Source: Cannabis sativa (taxonomy: Eukaryota; Streptophyta; Magnoliopsida; Rosales; Cannabaceae). Taken from it: DNA of 64,000 nt. A model generated the notes under the pieces. It searched no databases, was not told the DNA's origin, and saw nothing but the letters and a program-made list of their open reading frames with translations. The stretch lies in assembly GCF_029168945.1 (NCBI RefSeq), contig NC_083602.1, forward strand, positions 32,227,323 through 32,291,322. Reading direction: 5' to 3'. Position 1 is the first letter of the stretch, and each line of letters opens with the position of its first letter. Position numbers and translations under genes: made by a program. Positions 10,562 through 22,840 of the stretch are shown here, piece after piece.

Positions 10562-13500
10562 AAATTACTGAGGAAAGTCATTTACAATAACAGAGTAAAT
10601 TGAAGGAGGAAAATTCTCCAACCAAAAACAAGTCTCATCCAACCCTAAGACATATCTTGCCAAACTATCGGCGACTACATTGGCAGTCTGTTTAACGTGA
10701 GTTACAAATATGTTAGGGAAAAAGAATAGGAGACTTGAGATGTTTATGATTAAATCTTTGAAAGAAGAAGTGGCCACCATATTTGAATTTAAAGCATTCG
10801 AGACCATAAGAGCATCCGTTTGATGGGTAGCTGCATTTGAAGAACCCAATTTAGGCTGAGAAACATGGCTTTGGCCTCCATTTCATGCGATGGAAAATGA
10901 CCAACAATAGGCATTGAGAAGGCAACAATGGCATGTTCTGATGAATTCCTGACTACGACACCCACTCCTATGATATGTCGATATTCATCAATAGTGGCAT
11001 CTACATTCAGCTTCAAGTGTCCTTAAGGTGGTGGCTGCCATAGTGCAAGGGCAGCAACTGAAGCAGGTGGCAGAGAGGAGGTCGTAACAGGTTGCCTGTA
11101 TTTCAATTGAGCTGTTAGAAAAACATTCAAGTAATTGGAGGAAAAGGCAGCAAGAGAGACAACAGATTTTGCTGGATTTCCATGAACCACTTAATTTCGC
11201 TCTGTCCAAATGCACCAAAGAGTACAAATGATGTGCTCCATTTCAGCCTTTGAATATGTAAAACAAAAAGTGCAGAACACCATACAGCTTTTGCATATTG
11301 ACATCCAAAAAATACATGTCCTATTGATTCCCAAGCTTTACGACAGACGGAGCAAGTGGCATCAGTTATAATCTTCCTTTTGACCAAGGATGTAGCAACG
11401 AGGAGTGCATCATGGATGACGCCCCAAGTGAATATTTTAATTTTTTCTGGTAACTACTGGGACCAAAAAATTTCCACTAGGTTGTGTCTTTTATTTAGCT
11501 CCATGAATGTGTCTGCTCTGCTAATTTTGAAATAAAGTGGTAACCCGATTGAATAGTATATATGCCATTGTTATTATGGTGCCAAATCAGCCTGTCATTA
11601 CTAGGAAAAAAAAAACTCAATGAGATGGTAAGTATTCTGTCAACATCAACTGGGTGAAAATATTGTTGGAGTAGTTCAACATCCCATTGGTGCTCATCAT
11701 TAATTAGATTAGCAACAACGACATTTTGGGACCCTTATAGTGAAATGGTAAGAAGGAATCATGACCAGGAAGCCAAGGATCAATACACATTCTGACCCTC
11801 TCCAGTTTTCCATCTCAAACCAGCCAATAAAAGTTCTCTACCATAGATAATACCTTGCCAAGATAGTGATGGAGAATGACCATGAGGAGCATCTTGAAAA
11901 GAATTGAAAGAAAATATCTACTCTTCAAAAGTCTGCATATCATTGAGGATGGGTTTTCAAGTAGTCTCCAAGCTTGTTTTGCTAACAATGCTTGATTGAA
12001 TTGCTTAAAAGATCGGAACCCCATACCTCCTTCTAATTTGGTTTTGCATATCAATTTCCAATTACGCCAATGGATTTTTGAGCCAGATTCAATTCGTCCC
12101 CACCAAAAGTTAGACATCATCGATTCCAGTTTGTTGCATACATCGATAGGTAAACAGAAACAACTCATGGCATAAGTTAGGATTGATTGAACCTCAGCTT
12201 TGAGCAAGATTTCTTTTCCTCCAGCTGAAAATATTTTTTCATTCCAAGTATTCATCAGCCTCAATATTTTTTCTTTAACATCACTAAACATTTGTTGTTT
12301 ATCATGTCAAGAGTAATCCGGAAAATCTGGGTATTTTTCATGGCAATCACAAATCGGCATGGATAATGTTCTATGCAAAAAAACTTGTGCAACTAGAGTA
12401 GTGTTTGGTGAAAATGACACAACTAATTTTTCAGCATTAAGAGATTGGCCAGAAGCACGGTGATAAATGTCCAAAATACGCTTGATGGCAAGGCACGATT
12501 CTTCATTAGCATAGTAAAAAAGTAAGATATCATCCGCGAAAGTGCGAAATGGGGTCTGATCTCCTAGTGAGCTTATTAGGTTGCCTAGGATCTCCTCATG
12601 TTGCAGCAAACGAGAAAAGCCTTCCGAACAAATTAAGAAGAGATATGGTGATAAGGGGCAACCTTGTCTCAACCCTCTAGTAGGCGTTAGCGAACCAGTA
12701 GTTTCTCCATTCAAAAGGAAAGTGAATCGATTTGTTGTCAGACAACTCATGATAAGTGAGATCTAGTGGCTGCAAAAACCCATTTTCTCCATGACGCCTT
12801 GAACATAACGCCATTCAACATGGTCGAATACTTTGCTCATGTCTAATTTCATTGCAGCAACCCCCTTGCGACCAGATTTTTGGAGCTTGATTCCATGTAT
12901 AAGTTCAAAAGCTACCAAGATGTTATCCGTGATGAGACGGTTCAGCAAAAAAACACTTTGAGTTTCAGATATGACATGAGGAAGAATGATCTTGAACCGA
13001 GCCACCAGGACTTTAGTGATGAGCTTAGATATGACATTACATAGACTAATTGGTTGGTAGTCCTTCACATAGAGTGGTTTCTTCTTCTTCGGAATTAAAG
13101 TGATAATTGTAGAGTTTAGTGGCATTGGATCAGCACCATTATTAAGAATATTCAAGATTACCACCGTAATTGAATCACCCATAATATCCCAGTGTTTTTT
13201 ATGGAACATTGCCGACATACCGTCAATATTAGGACTTTTGTCAGAGCCCATCGAACACAAGGCATCTTCCACTTCAGATAGAGTAAAATGCTTGACAAGT
13301 TCACTATTCATTTCATTGGTCACCGTACAAGGGAATAGCAATCAGAGTAGCTTGAAGAGCAAAATTATCTACTGGTTGAGATTAAAAGATGTTTGCAAAA
13401 TAGTCTTGAATTATCCCTGTCGTGTCTTGCTTTGAAGTTACTTTAACCCCTTCCTCAAATGTAATGGAACAGATCTTGTTATTGGCTTTTCTTGCAGAAG

Positions 13501-14610
13501 CTTTAGAGTGAAAAAACTTAGTATTTGGATCTCTAAGTTGAAGCCAATCAATGCGAGATCGTTGCTGCCAGTATATTTCTTCTTGTACGAGAAGATCATC
13601 AAGGACTGATTCATGATGTTTGAGGAGGCAGTCGTATCACTGGAATGAGAGCTGGCATTATTAAGGGCTGCAACTGAAGTTTGAGCATCAACAATTTTCT
13701 ATTTCATATAGCCATACTTTCGGACATGCCAATGTTGGAGACTTTCAACACATGAATCCAACTTTTGAATCACATTGGAGATGGGATCATTGAGGGAATT
13801 ACTAGACCAGCAGTTATAAATAATTTCTTTGCTTTCAGGGTCAGCCAGCCACAACTTTTCAAAGGGAAATCTTGTGTGTTGTTTAGTAGGGAGGGATTCA
13901 TTAAATAATGGCATGACTGTTGCAGAAAGGGCATAATAGTCTGAAGTAAAATAATCCAGATGAGTTACTACTGAAGTTTCAAAATATTGATCCCAAATAT
14001 CATTAGTTAAACACCAATCCAATCGTTCTTTGATTGTTGTAATGGATGACCTATTTTTAATCCAAGTGAAGTTATCTCCTTCAAAAGGCAGCTCTTTTAA
14101 ATGACAGAAATCCAGTGCCTAACGAAAAGCTTCAATTTGGGATTCATTACGTAAAGAACCACCTGATTTATCCCTTTGAGACAATATTTCATTAAAGTCA
14201 GCAATTGCAATCCATGGTAGTGTCGGGGCAATGTCATGTAATCGTTTTAAAAGTGTCCAAGAGATAGATTTATTAGATGTTTCTGGGGCTCCATAGAAAG
14301 CAGAAAAGTGGTAGCTTGGGCCATCCTCAAAAGACATAATACAATCAAAATATATAGGCCCAAAAATATTGAGTGCGACTTGAATATTTTCTTTCCATAG
14401 GAGCATAAGTTTACCACTAAGACCGACTCGTGGTGACTCTAGGCCATGATTGAAATTTAAAGACTGTAGAAAATGTGAGATAGAATTATTACTGAGACGA
14501 GTTTCCATGAGAAAAAGAACTTGGGGTGACTGTTGAGATACAAGCAGCCGGAGATGTCTGAACACTTTAGGATTCCCCAACCCCCTAGCGTTCCAACTTA
14601 AGATTTTCAT
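10562..14610 (-). pseudogene. LINE ORF2: endonuclease, reverse transcriptase, RNase H
   Basis: The frame opens at ATG 14610 with MKILSWNARGLGNP, the start of the AP-type endonuclease, continuing to IAIADFNEIL and broken by a stop near 14119. More endonuclease follows at 13699-14022 (KERLDWCLTNDIWDQYF). Reverse transcriptase is at about 11815-13341: LIPKKKKPLYVKDYQPISLC, LDMSKVFDHVEW, GLRQGCPLSPYLF and FADDILLF (the catalytic xADD box). A zinc-binding [18 protein letters not shown] segment (about 11300) and an RNase H domain (10565-11016, LNVDATIDEYRHIIGVGVV) finish the protein. At least five frame breaks separate the blocks. The product would nick target DNA and copy the LINE RNA into it; here it is a relic. 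Confidence 0.9.
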
Positions 14611-16938
14611 TGTGAAATGTAGGGTTTGCACCACAACCTCCGCTGAAACGTCAATGAAACCTTCTGAATCCATCATGTTCGTGGAAACATATAGGTTAGA
14701 GCCATCTCCTTGTGATGAGGAAGGAGCAGCAAGACCATCATTTTGATTATGACAACGCTTTAACATTTGTCTCATTGAGAGTTGATCATGTTGCCTTTTT
14801 GATTGCTTGTTGGGGTTCGTATTTTCTTTATTCACAGCAAAAGTGGGAGTTTTGGAGGAAAATGAAGTGATTGGAGGAGTAGTGTAAATAGGGTTGTACA
14901 TCGGTCGGTTTGGGCAGTTTATCCTATATATTTTCTAACCCAATCTAAAGTTCGGGTTGCTAAAATTTAAGTGCAACCCGCCCAATTTAAAAAAAAAAAA
15001 ATTCTATAAACCGACCAACGGTTTGGGCGGTTTGGTCGGATTGACCCGCCCAAACCGGCCAATTTTTTTTTTTCAGTTTTAAAGTCAAAATTAACAAAAA
15101 TTTTAAAAATAAATTAAAAATATCACATTCCACCAAAGTACAATACCATATATATGACTTTAAAACTAATAATTAAGTATATAACTTTATATTATTATAT
15201 ATTTAATCATTTATATTATATATAATAAAAACTAAAAAGTTTAAAAAAAATAAAAATGCAAAATCGGGTTGGTCGGGTTGGTCGGTTAAATTGGGCGGGT
15301 TGGACCTATTTTCAACCCGCCCAATTAACAGATTGGGCGGTTTGTAATTTTTTCGGGTTATTTCGGTTTGTAATTTTTATCGGTTTTTTCGGTTCGGTTT
15401 GGGCGGGTTATTCGGTTTAGGCGGTTTACAAATTTTTTTGTACAGCCCTAAGTGGAAATAAGAAAAGTTTGATTTGGCATAGTAAGATTGTTAGAGAGAT
15501 GATTTGGTAAGGGAAAGGTTGTTGTTGGAGGATAGGTGGCTACAAGGACAATGGAGGAATATGTTGAACCAATGTCAGGAGTGAAAACATTAGTGAGGTG
15601 TATGGTGAAAGAATTGTTAGGTTGTTTTGGCTTAAATTGACTTGTAGGTTGTTTAGGCGCAGCAGGGGAATCATAGCTTTTAGCATTTGTAGAGTGTGCA
15701 ATTGTCTCAATTTGGTAAGGAACATCAGTAATTTGAGGGGTGTTGTACTAGATGGTGTTTGGTCTTTGCTGAGGAAGTATAGCAGGAGCAGTTATGCGAT
15801 TATTGGTAGAGATGGCAGAGTTGATTCCCTGGTTTAAAGCAATAGGAATGATAAGGGGATCAGGGTTAAAGGGAGTGGCAGGGGGTTGGTTTGATGGAAT
15901 GGTAAAGGATGCTGACAAGTTTGGGGTAGAGGAGATTAGGTTAGAGGTTTCCCCTGGTGCTAAGAACTTTGGCTGTGGAAAATTCATTTTGTTCAGTTGT
16001 GGGATTGTTGTGGTGATAAAGTTTCTGGCCAGGCGAGTAAGAAAAGGCCAAGCATTTCCATTAGAGAAATCTTGTCAATATTTATCGTAACCATTGTTGG
16101 GTAACTTTGCACCCTTCATCCAAGGTCCATACTCAAAATCCTCATCATTCCTGTTGTCCATTCTTTCCATAAAAGCAATGCACTTCTCAAACGGGTAACC
16201 AAGACGCCCATATTCAAAATAGAATTCAAGCAATCTCTCATATCTGAAATCAACCCAAAAATCATCCTTGACTTTTGGTAAGCTAATCATTCGGCCTCTA
16301 AGCAAAGGTTTAGAAACAGAGAGTTTCACATGTATCGGCAAGAAAGGCCCCCAACCTTCATCAACGGAATCTTTATGAACATCAACATATTCACCAATAA
16401 TGTTTCCTAGAGCCTTAGCAAGTGACTTTGATTTGTTGAGGAATGGTAAACGATAAATTTGAACCCAAAAAGGGGTGAGGGCCAAATCTAAAATGGAGAC
16501 ATTTTGCAGAACATCCGGCGTGTATAGGACAATGAGATGGTTTTGAAAGTGTCACAGCTCTTTATTAAGTACCCTGAGTTTATCACCTGCACAAACGAAG
16601 GTGATTTTGAACATATCATCTCAAAATTCAGTAATAATGGTGAGATAGTGACCCTTCCAATGACCCGACATTTGGTTGATAAAGGTTGGCTTATGGATAA
16701 AGGATTCAATAACGACTCTGGCTAGTAGGACATGAGTTGAGTTTGCGTTTGGCAGAGGGGTGTCCTCATCAGTGAGAACGAAAGTTGATCTTTCCTCATC
16801 AGTGAGAGAAAGATTATTCTGTATAGAATGTAAAAGAGGATCCATAGTAGGTTGGAAAGGTAATCTATGTAGTCGGCTAAGATTGGGAATGTAGCAGAGA
16901 TCAGGAGAAAGGAAAGAGAGTTGATTATCGAAGCCCAA
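14611..16938 (-). pseudogene. LINE ORF1: DUF4283 / zinc-knuckle nucleic-acid-binding protein
   Basis: Conserved pieces run from about 16938 down to 16075: DEERSTFVLTDED (N-terminal), then after a frameshift ALTPFWVQIYRLPF and LGNIIGEYVDVHKDS, and a cysteine-poor remnant of the zinc knuckle (GRLGYPFEKC). This is the usual ORF1 architecture of plant L1 elements, which binds the element RNA. The Pro/Ser/Thr-rich C-terminal tail continues through 15987-15459, is cut by the MITE at 14889-15450 and resumes at 14880. Several frame breaks show it is not functional. Confidence 0.75.
14889..15450. mobile_element. hAT-type MITE with 8 bp target duplication, inside LINE ORF1
   Basis: A 562 bp non-coding insert with inverted ends TAGGGTTGTACA (14889) and TGTACAGCCCTA (to 15450). 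Flanks are AGTGTAAA at 14881-14888 and AGTGGAAA at 15451-15458, an 8 bp duplication with one mismatch, as hAT transposases make. The interior is rich in repeats of a GGTTTGGGCGG-like motif at both ends in inverted orientation and AT-rich in the middle. No transposase is present, so it is a non-autonomous element. Confidence 0.85.
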
Positions 16939-17103
16939 AATTAGTTATATGGAATAAACTATCTTAGATCAAAAGAAAAAAAGAAGAACATGGAAGTTAA
17001 AGAGAGAAGAAGGTGGTTAAAAACAATAACTGCAACAGACCTATGAAAGACACTTATGATATAAAAGTTAACCTAACCTGGCTTCTTTTAAACTTTATCA
17101 CAA

Positions 17104-17683
<580 letters not shown>

Positions 17684-17803
17684 TAGTTCACTTGAGTATT
17701 GAAGGTTGGTTATAATGAACTACTTTGTATATTGAACTGTTGTTGTAGATGGTTGGTGTTTGGGCAATTTGCTTGTGGGAGCAAATTGGGCAACCAAAGA
17801 AAG

Positions 17804-18424
17804 TGATACGAACCACACCAACAGTTGTGATGAAACCCAACACCAAATATGGCACTCTAAGAATTCTCGAAATTTGGATGTGGAACCGCGACCCAATGCT
17901 TAGTTAAGCATGAACCTTGGTATGAAGGAAGACGCCACAAACGGTGGTGGAAATCCGTTTGATAAGTCAGGTTGAACGCCACAAGGAATACTCCTTGATA
18001 AGTTCGAATAGTTCTCTCAAGAACTCAAGAAGAAAACCTCTCAAAATTTTATTCCCAAAATATTCTGATTTTTCAAAGTGTTTACAATGCTTTATATAGC
18101 CAACTTACAACCAAGAAAAAAAAGGAAACTAAAAGAAAGACAACTTTCCAAATAAAACAAAGACAAAATAAAGGAAACAAAATTAAAAAAGGAAAGCTGC
18201 CAATTGCCTTGGAAAACGTGATAAGCTCAACTTGGGTCTAAATTGAGTCCACTTTAATGAGAAACACAAATTTTTGCTCTCCTTCAGTGTTGACTGCGGT
18301 CTCCTCTTGTTTTAAAATTATGTTGACTAAGTTGTTGAGTTCTTCTTTGAATCTCTTGGCTTGCACCCTTGTCACCGGGTCAACTGAAACTTTACTTGTA
18401 TCTTTATCCTTAGTGTTCTCATCA
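17804..18424 (-). repeat. Gypsy 3' LTR (621 bp)
   Basis: On the plus strand it starts TGATACGAACC and ends TTCTCATCA. It aligns end to end with 20154-20774. By eye I count about 15 substitutions (roughly 2.4 percent), a fairly recent insertion. The 3' end of the integrase frame runs into the LTR. Confidence 0.93.
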
Positions 18425-19275
18425 TTCCCCCCCTCTTGAAAAGGATTTGTCCTCAAATCTTCACTTGCATCAAAAGGGCTCAAATCAGAAACATTAAAAG
18501 TAGCACTAACATTATATTCTCCAGGTAAATCGAGTCGGTAGGCATTGTCATTGATCCTTTCAAGCACTTGAAACAGAACATATCTTGGAACGTCTTTGGG
18601 CTGGGAATCGTTCTTTCCTCATGTAACCATACCCAATCACCGGGCTAAAAAACCTGCTTGTGACGTCCCTTGTTAACTTGCTTTATGTATTGCTCGGTCC
18701 TTCTTTCTATGTTGAGTCGTGCCCTCTCATGGATTTGCTTCACAAATTCTGCTTTCTTTTTGCCATCTAAATTCAAATGCTCAGAAACAGGTAAAGGTGA
18801 TATATCTAAAGTAGTCAAAGGATTAAAACCATAAACAATTTCAAATGGTGAAAATTTAGTAGCAGAATGCATAGAACGATTATAAGCAAATTCAACATGT
18901 GGTAAACAATCCTCCCAAGTCTTAATATTTTTTACTTATGATAGCCCTCAATAAAGTAGATAAAGTTCTGTTAACTACTTCTTTTTGACCATCGGTTTGA
19001 GGATGACAAGTAGTAGAAAACAAAAGTTTTGTCCCAAGTTTTCCCCACAATGTTTTCCAAAAGTAACTTAAGAACTTAGCATCCCTATCGGATACAATGC
19101 TTCTAGGCATACCATGTAATCTCACAATCTCCCTGAAAAACAAATCTGCAACATTAGAAGCCTCATCAGTTTTATGACACGGGATAAAATGAGCCATCTT
19201 AGAAAATCTGTCTACCACCACAAAAATTGAGTCCCTCCCACCTTTACTCATAGGTAAACCCAACACAAAATCCAT
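18238..19275 (-). pseudogene. Ty3/gypsy integrase and C-terminal tail, broken
   Basis: The minus frame from 19275 encodes the integrase core: [20 protein letters not shown], then [25 protein letters not shown] and [17 protein letters not shown]. The D..D..E catalytic series is visible (Asp of VVDRF, Asp of SDRDAKF, Glu of DGQKE). After a frameshift near 18900, 18872-18645 gives the core end [17 protein letters not shown], and 18567-18238 gives a chromo-like C-terminal tail (AYRLDLPGEYNVSATFNVSD). This enzyme joins retrotransposon DNA to the host chromosome. Reverse transcriptase is absent. Confidence 0.85.
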
Positions 19276-20153
19276 TGAGATATCAACCCATGGCGAACTA
19301 GGAATAGGTAGGGGTGTCTAAAGACCATTTGGTTGAACCCTCGATTAAGCTGACACCTCTGCCTTTTTCCACTCATATTCTTCTTTCAGTTCTTTAAAAA
19401 CTAACCAAACAGTACAAGAGAGGATTCAAGCAACAATTCCAACCAAACAAACCAAACGAACACCGATGAAAACTGAAAAAAATAAATGATGATTTTTGGA
19501 ACACTTGTGTGGGGTTTTGGCAAACAAGCCTCTAGACTATGGAGACTAAGAAAAAAAAATTGAAGAGAGGTTTCCAGATTTTTTTTTTCTAGGTTTCCTT
19601 TTTTTTTTTTTTTTGCTCTATTTTCTTTTATTTTTTTTTTCTTATGAAATTCGATTTTTTTTTTTACTTGCTAATGACACAAAGAAAAATAAAAAAGAAA
19701 CCAAGTAGACAAGCTTTATGAAACAATTTTGGGAAACCAATGAGAAACTAAAATAAGGAAACAGATTTGTGACACAAACATGGAAACTAGAATTCAGCAA
19801 TAACAAATTGGAGTTTTTTTTTTTTTTGAATTTTCGAATTTCAATTAAAAAAAAAGGGGAAACTAATTGACAGAAAAATTTGGAGAAAAGAAATCAACCA
19901 AAAAAATTAAGAGTTTTGAATTTTCGATTTTTTAAGAAGAAAAGAAAAGCAAAGACACGATGTTTGACACAAGAATATTATCATAATGTGGTTCTAACAG
20001 TTTTCGGATTTCATAAAGAAAAACAGAAGAGATGAAACACGAATTGACAAGAAAGTAGAACACAAGTTAAACAAAATTATAGAACATGAATTGAAAAGAA
20101 AAACACAAAAGATAGATAGGCCAAACCCGATGATCCTAAGCTTTGATACCAAA

Positions 20154-20774
20154 TGATACGAACCACACCAACAGTTGTGATGAAACCCGACACCAAATAT
20201 GGCACTCTAAGAATTCTCGAAATTTGGATGTGGAAACACGACCCAATGCTTAGTTAAGCATGAACCTTGGTATGAAGGAAGACGCCACAAACGGTGGTGG
20301 AAATCCATTTGATAAGTCCGGTTGAACGCCACAAGGAATACTCCTTGATAAGTTCGAATAGTTCTCTCAAGAACTCAAGAAGAAAACCTCTCAAAATTTT
20401 ATTCCCAAAATATTCTGATTTTTCAAAGTGTTTACAAGGCTTTATATAGCCAACTTACAACCAAAAAAAAAAAGGAAACTAAAAGAAAGACAACTTTCCA
20501 AATAAAACAAAGACAAAATAAAGGAAACAAAATTAAAAAAGGAAAGCTGCCAATTGCCTTGAAAAACGTGATAAGCTCAACTTGGGTCTAAATTGAGTCC
20601 ACTTTGATGAAAAACACAAATTTTTGCTCTCCTTCAGTGTTGACTGCGGTCTCCTCTTGTTTTAAAATTCTATTGACTAAGTTGTTGAGTTCTTCTTTGA
20701 ATCTCTTGGCTTGCGCCCTTGTCACCGGGTCAACTGGAACTTTACTTGTATCTTTAGCCTTAGTGTTCTCATCA
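20154..20774 (-). repeat. Gypsy 5' LTR (621 bp)
   Basis: Same termini and same length as the LTR at 17804-18424. The primer-binding site is one to two bases outside its minus-strand 3' end. The target-site copy GAAAG follows at 20775. Confidence 0.93.
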
Positions 20775-22612
20775 GAAAGTTAATCTAGTTGAGCTAGGCC
20801 TAGGAAGAGAAACTCTTATGGTTGATCTTCTTCATGTATGAATCGCCGATTCTCATTTCAATTTTTATATATTGAGGTAGAAATAGAGAAATGAGAGTGT
20901 ATCTTTAATATAATGCTTGTAATATAGGATGTGTCAAAGTTTAAAAAATTCATTGAGTCATTGCATGTACACTTGGTGAAGTGTAATCCAAAATTACAGA
21001 AACTTCACGATAACTTGATATGTGTTGATGAAGATATTACAAACCAGATTGATAAAAGGACAATTAGTACATTGGCTCAAACACTGGTATCATGTCATGC
21101 TGCATTGGAGCAAGTTCCTTCATGAGGTAAAAAATTATCTTCTTGTTGATGTTGTGTATTATAATGTGTATTTTGTAATTGAATAAAATAAATTGTGTTC
21201 TCTGATCTTCTCCCTTTTTATGCTTGTGAAACGTTTGTGCATAGATAATTAATATTAACTTTTAATATGATGAATTGAAAATCTTTGTCAATTTAATTTC
21301 TCAAATAAATTTATTCTGCTTAGTAAAGCTCTTTATTATTGTTTCTGAAGAACCAAAGGCAAGATGGGAGTTGTGTGGGTAGTTCTTCCAATTTGAATAT
21401 TTTACTTTCATTAGCTTACTTGATGTTGCGAATTTGAAAATCGGATTTTAGTGTTTATCAAGTTTTGCATAAGGAATGATTCTTGTGAAAACTAAGTTGT
21501 AAAGTTTATTAAATTTTATGTTGTAACATATAAATATCATATTTTAAGAGTTTGCCTGCAATAACTTTTGTTTTCTTAATTTGAAGACAATTTCTTAATA
21601 AATTTACTAACAACAATCATAATTGCTCATTAATTTGTAAAATTAAAGATGTACATAGCTTATCTCTACATGTACACATTTACATTTATAAATTTAAATT
21701 TAAAAAAGAGAGTAAAATAAAGTATGTCTATTGAGTTTCTAATATTTTTAATTTGAAAACTAAAGACAACAATTTTATTTTCATTTTCAATTGATTTATA
21801 CAGCAAACTTGTGTTCATTCCAGCCCTTACAATATGAATTTTTTTTTTCTTTTGATAACTACAGTTATTTTCCTTACTTTGTTTTTTTGAATCCTTTTGC
21901 TAGTGCCAACAATCATAATTGCTCGTGAATTCTACGATGCTTTACCAGTTCATCAATTTTAGGTATGATATTTTTCACATCTTTTGGTCAAATACATTTC
22001 ACTCTATAATCAATGTATGTTGGATCAAGAAATTAATTTTTATGCATTTACATGAAATAAAAGATCTTTTAAGGCATGTTTTCTTTTTCTAATAAATATT
22101 GTAAGTGTTTTTTCCTTATTATTTGTTCTAATCATTAATATGTTTTCTACTATGTTAAAGTTATGTTTCTCCATTTTCCATATCAGTATGTTGATAATAT
22201 TTGTTGTTATCTTGTTCCTGTCTGATTTTTAGCTCTTCTACAGAGGGCTTCTCCAGATGGAGTGAGAAAATAGCTTGGTTGATGCTGCAGAAGATTCAAC
22301 GTAAGGTTTTATACTTTTGATATAATTAGGCTATTTACTGATCAATTTTATTAGTAGAGTTATTTGATACGCTTAAATATCGACTAGGTTTTGTTTTGTT
22401 TTATCTCCACATCCTACACCAGCAACTCTTTATCTGACAGAACGTTGCAAATGGGCCTCAAACATTAGCTTTACTATTTAAATGATCGATCTCTTTAAAC
22501 TGTTCTTGTTGAATTGGTGGACATTCTTTTCTTGTTCTCTCAAAATGCTAACAAAACATTAGCTTTACTTATAAGTCGTAAGATAATGTTTGTGTTATAT
22601 TTATGATTGTAG

Positions 22613-22840
22613 GTGTGTTTTCTGACTAGAGTTATGAGTGTGGAGGTTAGTGTTGAAGCTTTCAATACCGTAAGAAATATAGAAGTGATATTTGAAGATA
22701 TTATTTTACAAACCCTCTCAAAGAAGCTTCTTAAAATTGTTAAAAGAAAGAAATTGCTTGGTCGGTGGTTTCGTGAGCAAATTGAAATATTGGCATCAAG
22801 TGATGCTGAAGCTTTAATGAGGATGAATCTCCTGAGGTAA
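22613..22840 (+). CDS. Unrecognised short ORF, possible exon remnant
   Basis: A 75-codon frame begins MCFLTRVMSVEVSVEAF and continues into a Lys/Arg-rich helix-like stretch (KKLLKIVKRKKLLGRWFREQ) ending ALMRMNLLR. It follows the NDUFAF7 relic by about 150 bp but does not match the part of NDUFAF7 expected next. It is flanked by AG before and GT-containing sequence after, so it could be an exon of an unrelated decayed gene. I do not recognise it. Confidence 0.25.
   Translation: MCFLTRVMSVEVSVEAFNTVRNIEVIFEDIILQTLSKKLLKIVKRKKLLGRWFREQIEILASSDAEALMRMNLLR

Larger units (their letters stand above)
10524..17089 (-). mobile_element. Near full-length L1-type LINE (non-LTR retrotransposon), inactive
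   Basis: On the minus strand the element runs from about 17089 (5' UTR) through ORF1 (DUF4283/zinc-knuckle type) and ORF2 (endonuclease, reverse transcriptase, RNase H) to a 3' poly(A) seen as a T-run at about 10525-10540. Flanks resemble an imperfect target duplication: GGCTTTTTTAAAC at 10511-10523 and GGCTTCTTTTAAAC at 17090-17103. Without the nested MITE it is about 6.0 kb, normal for a complete plant LINE. Many stops and frameshifts show it is dead. Confidence 0.85.
17804..20774 (-). mobile_element. Deleted Ty3/gypsy retrotransposon inserted in an NDUFAF7 exon
   Basis: Two 621 bp direct repeats (LTRs) bound a 1,729 bp interior. Both flanks carry GAAAG (17799-17803 and 20775-20779), a perfect 5 bp target duplication, and the exon reads through in frame when the element and one copy are removed. 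On the minus strand a primer-binding site TGGTATCAAAGC follows the 5' LTR (about 20151-20140) and a G-rich polypurine tract (AAGAGGGGGGGAA, 18437-18425) precedes the 3' LTR. The interior keeps only integrase; gag, protease and reverse transcriptase are missing, so it needed enzymes from elsewhere or was deleted after insertion. Confidence 0.93.

Noticed and set aside
16537..16725. Plus-strand ORF 16537-16725 in the LINE
   Set aside because: It is antisense to LINE ORF1, whose DUF4283-like sequence is on the minus strand.
18238..18424. Separate host gene reading through the 3' LTR of the gypsy element
   Set aside because: The same sequence is repeated at 20588-20774 as part of a 621 bp LTR with TG/CA ends and target duplication; the coding match is the integrase tail running into the LTR.
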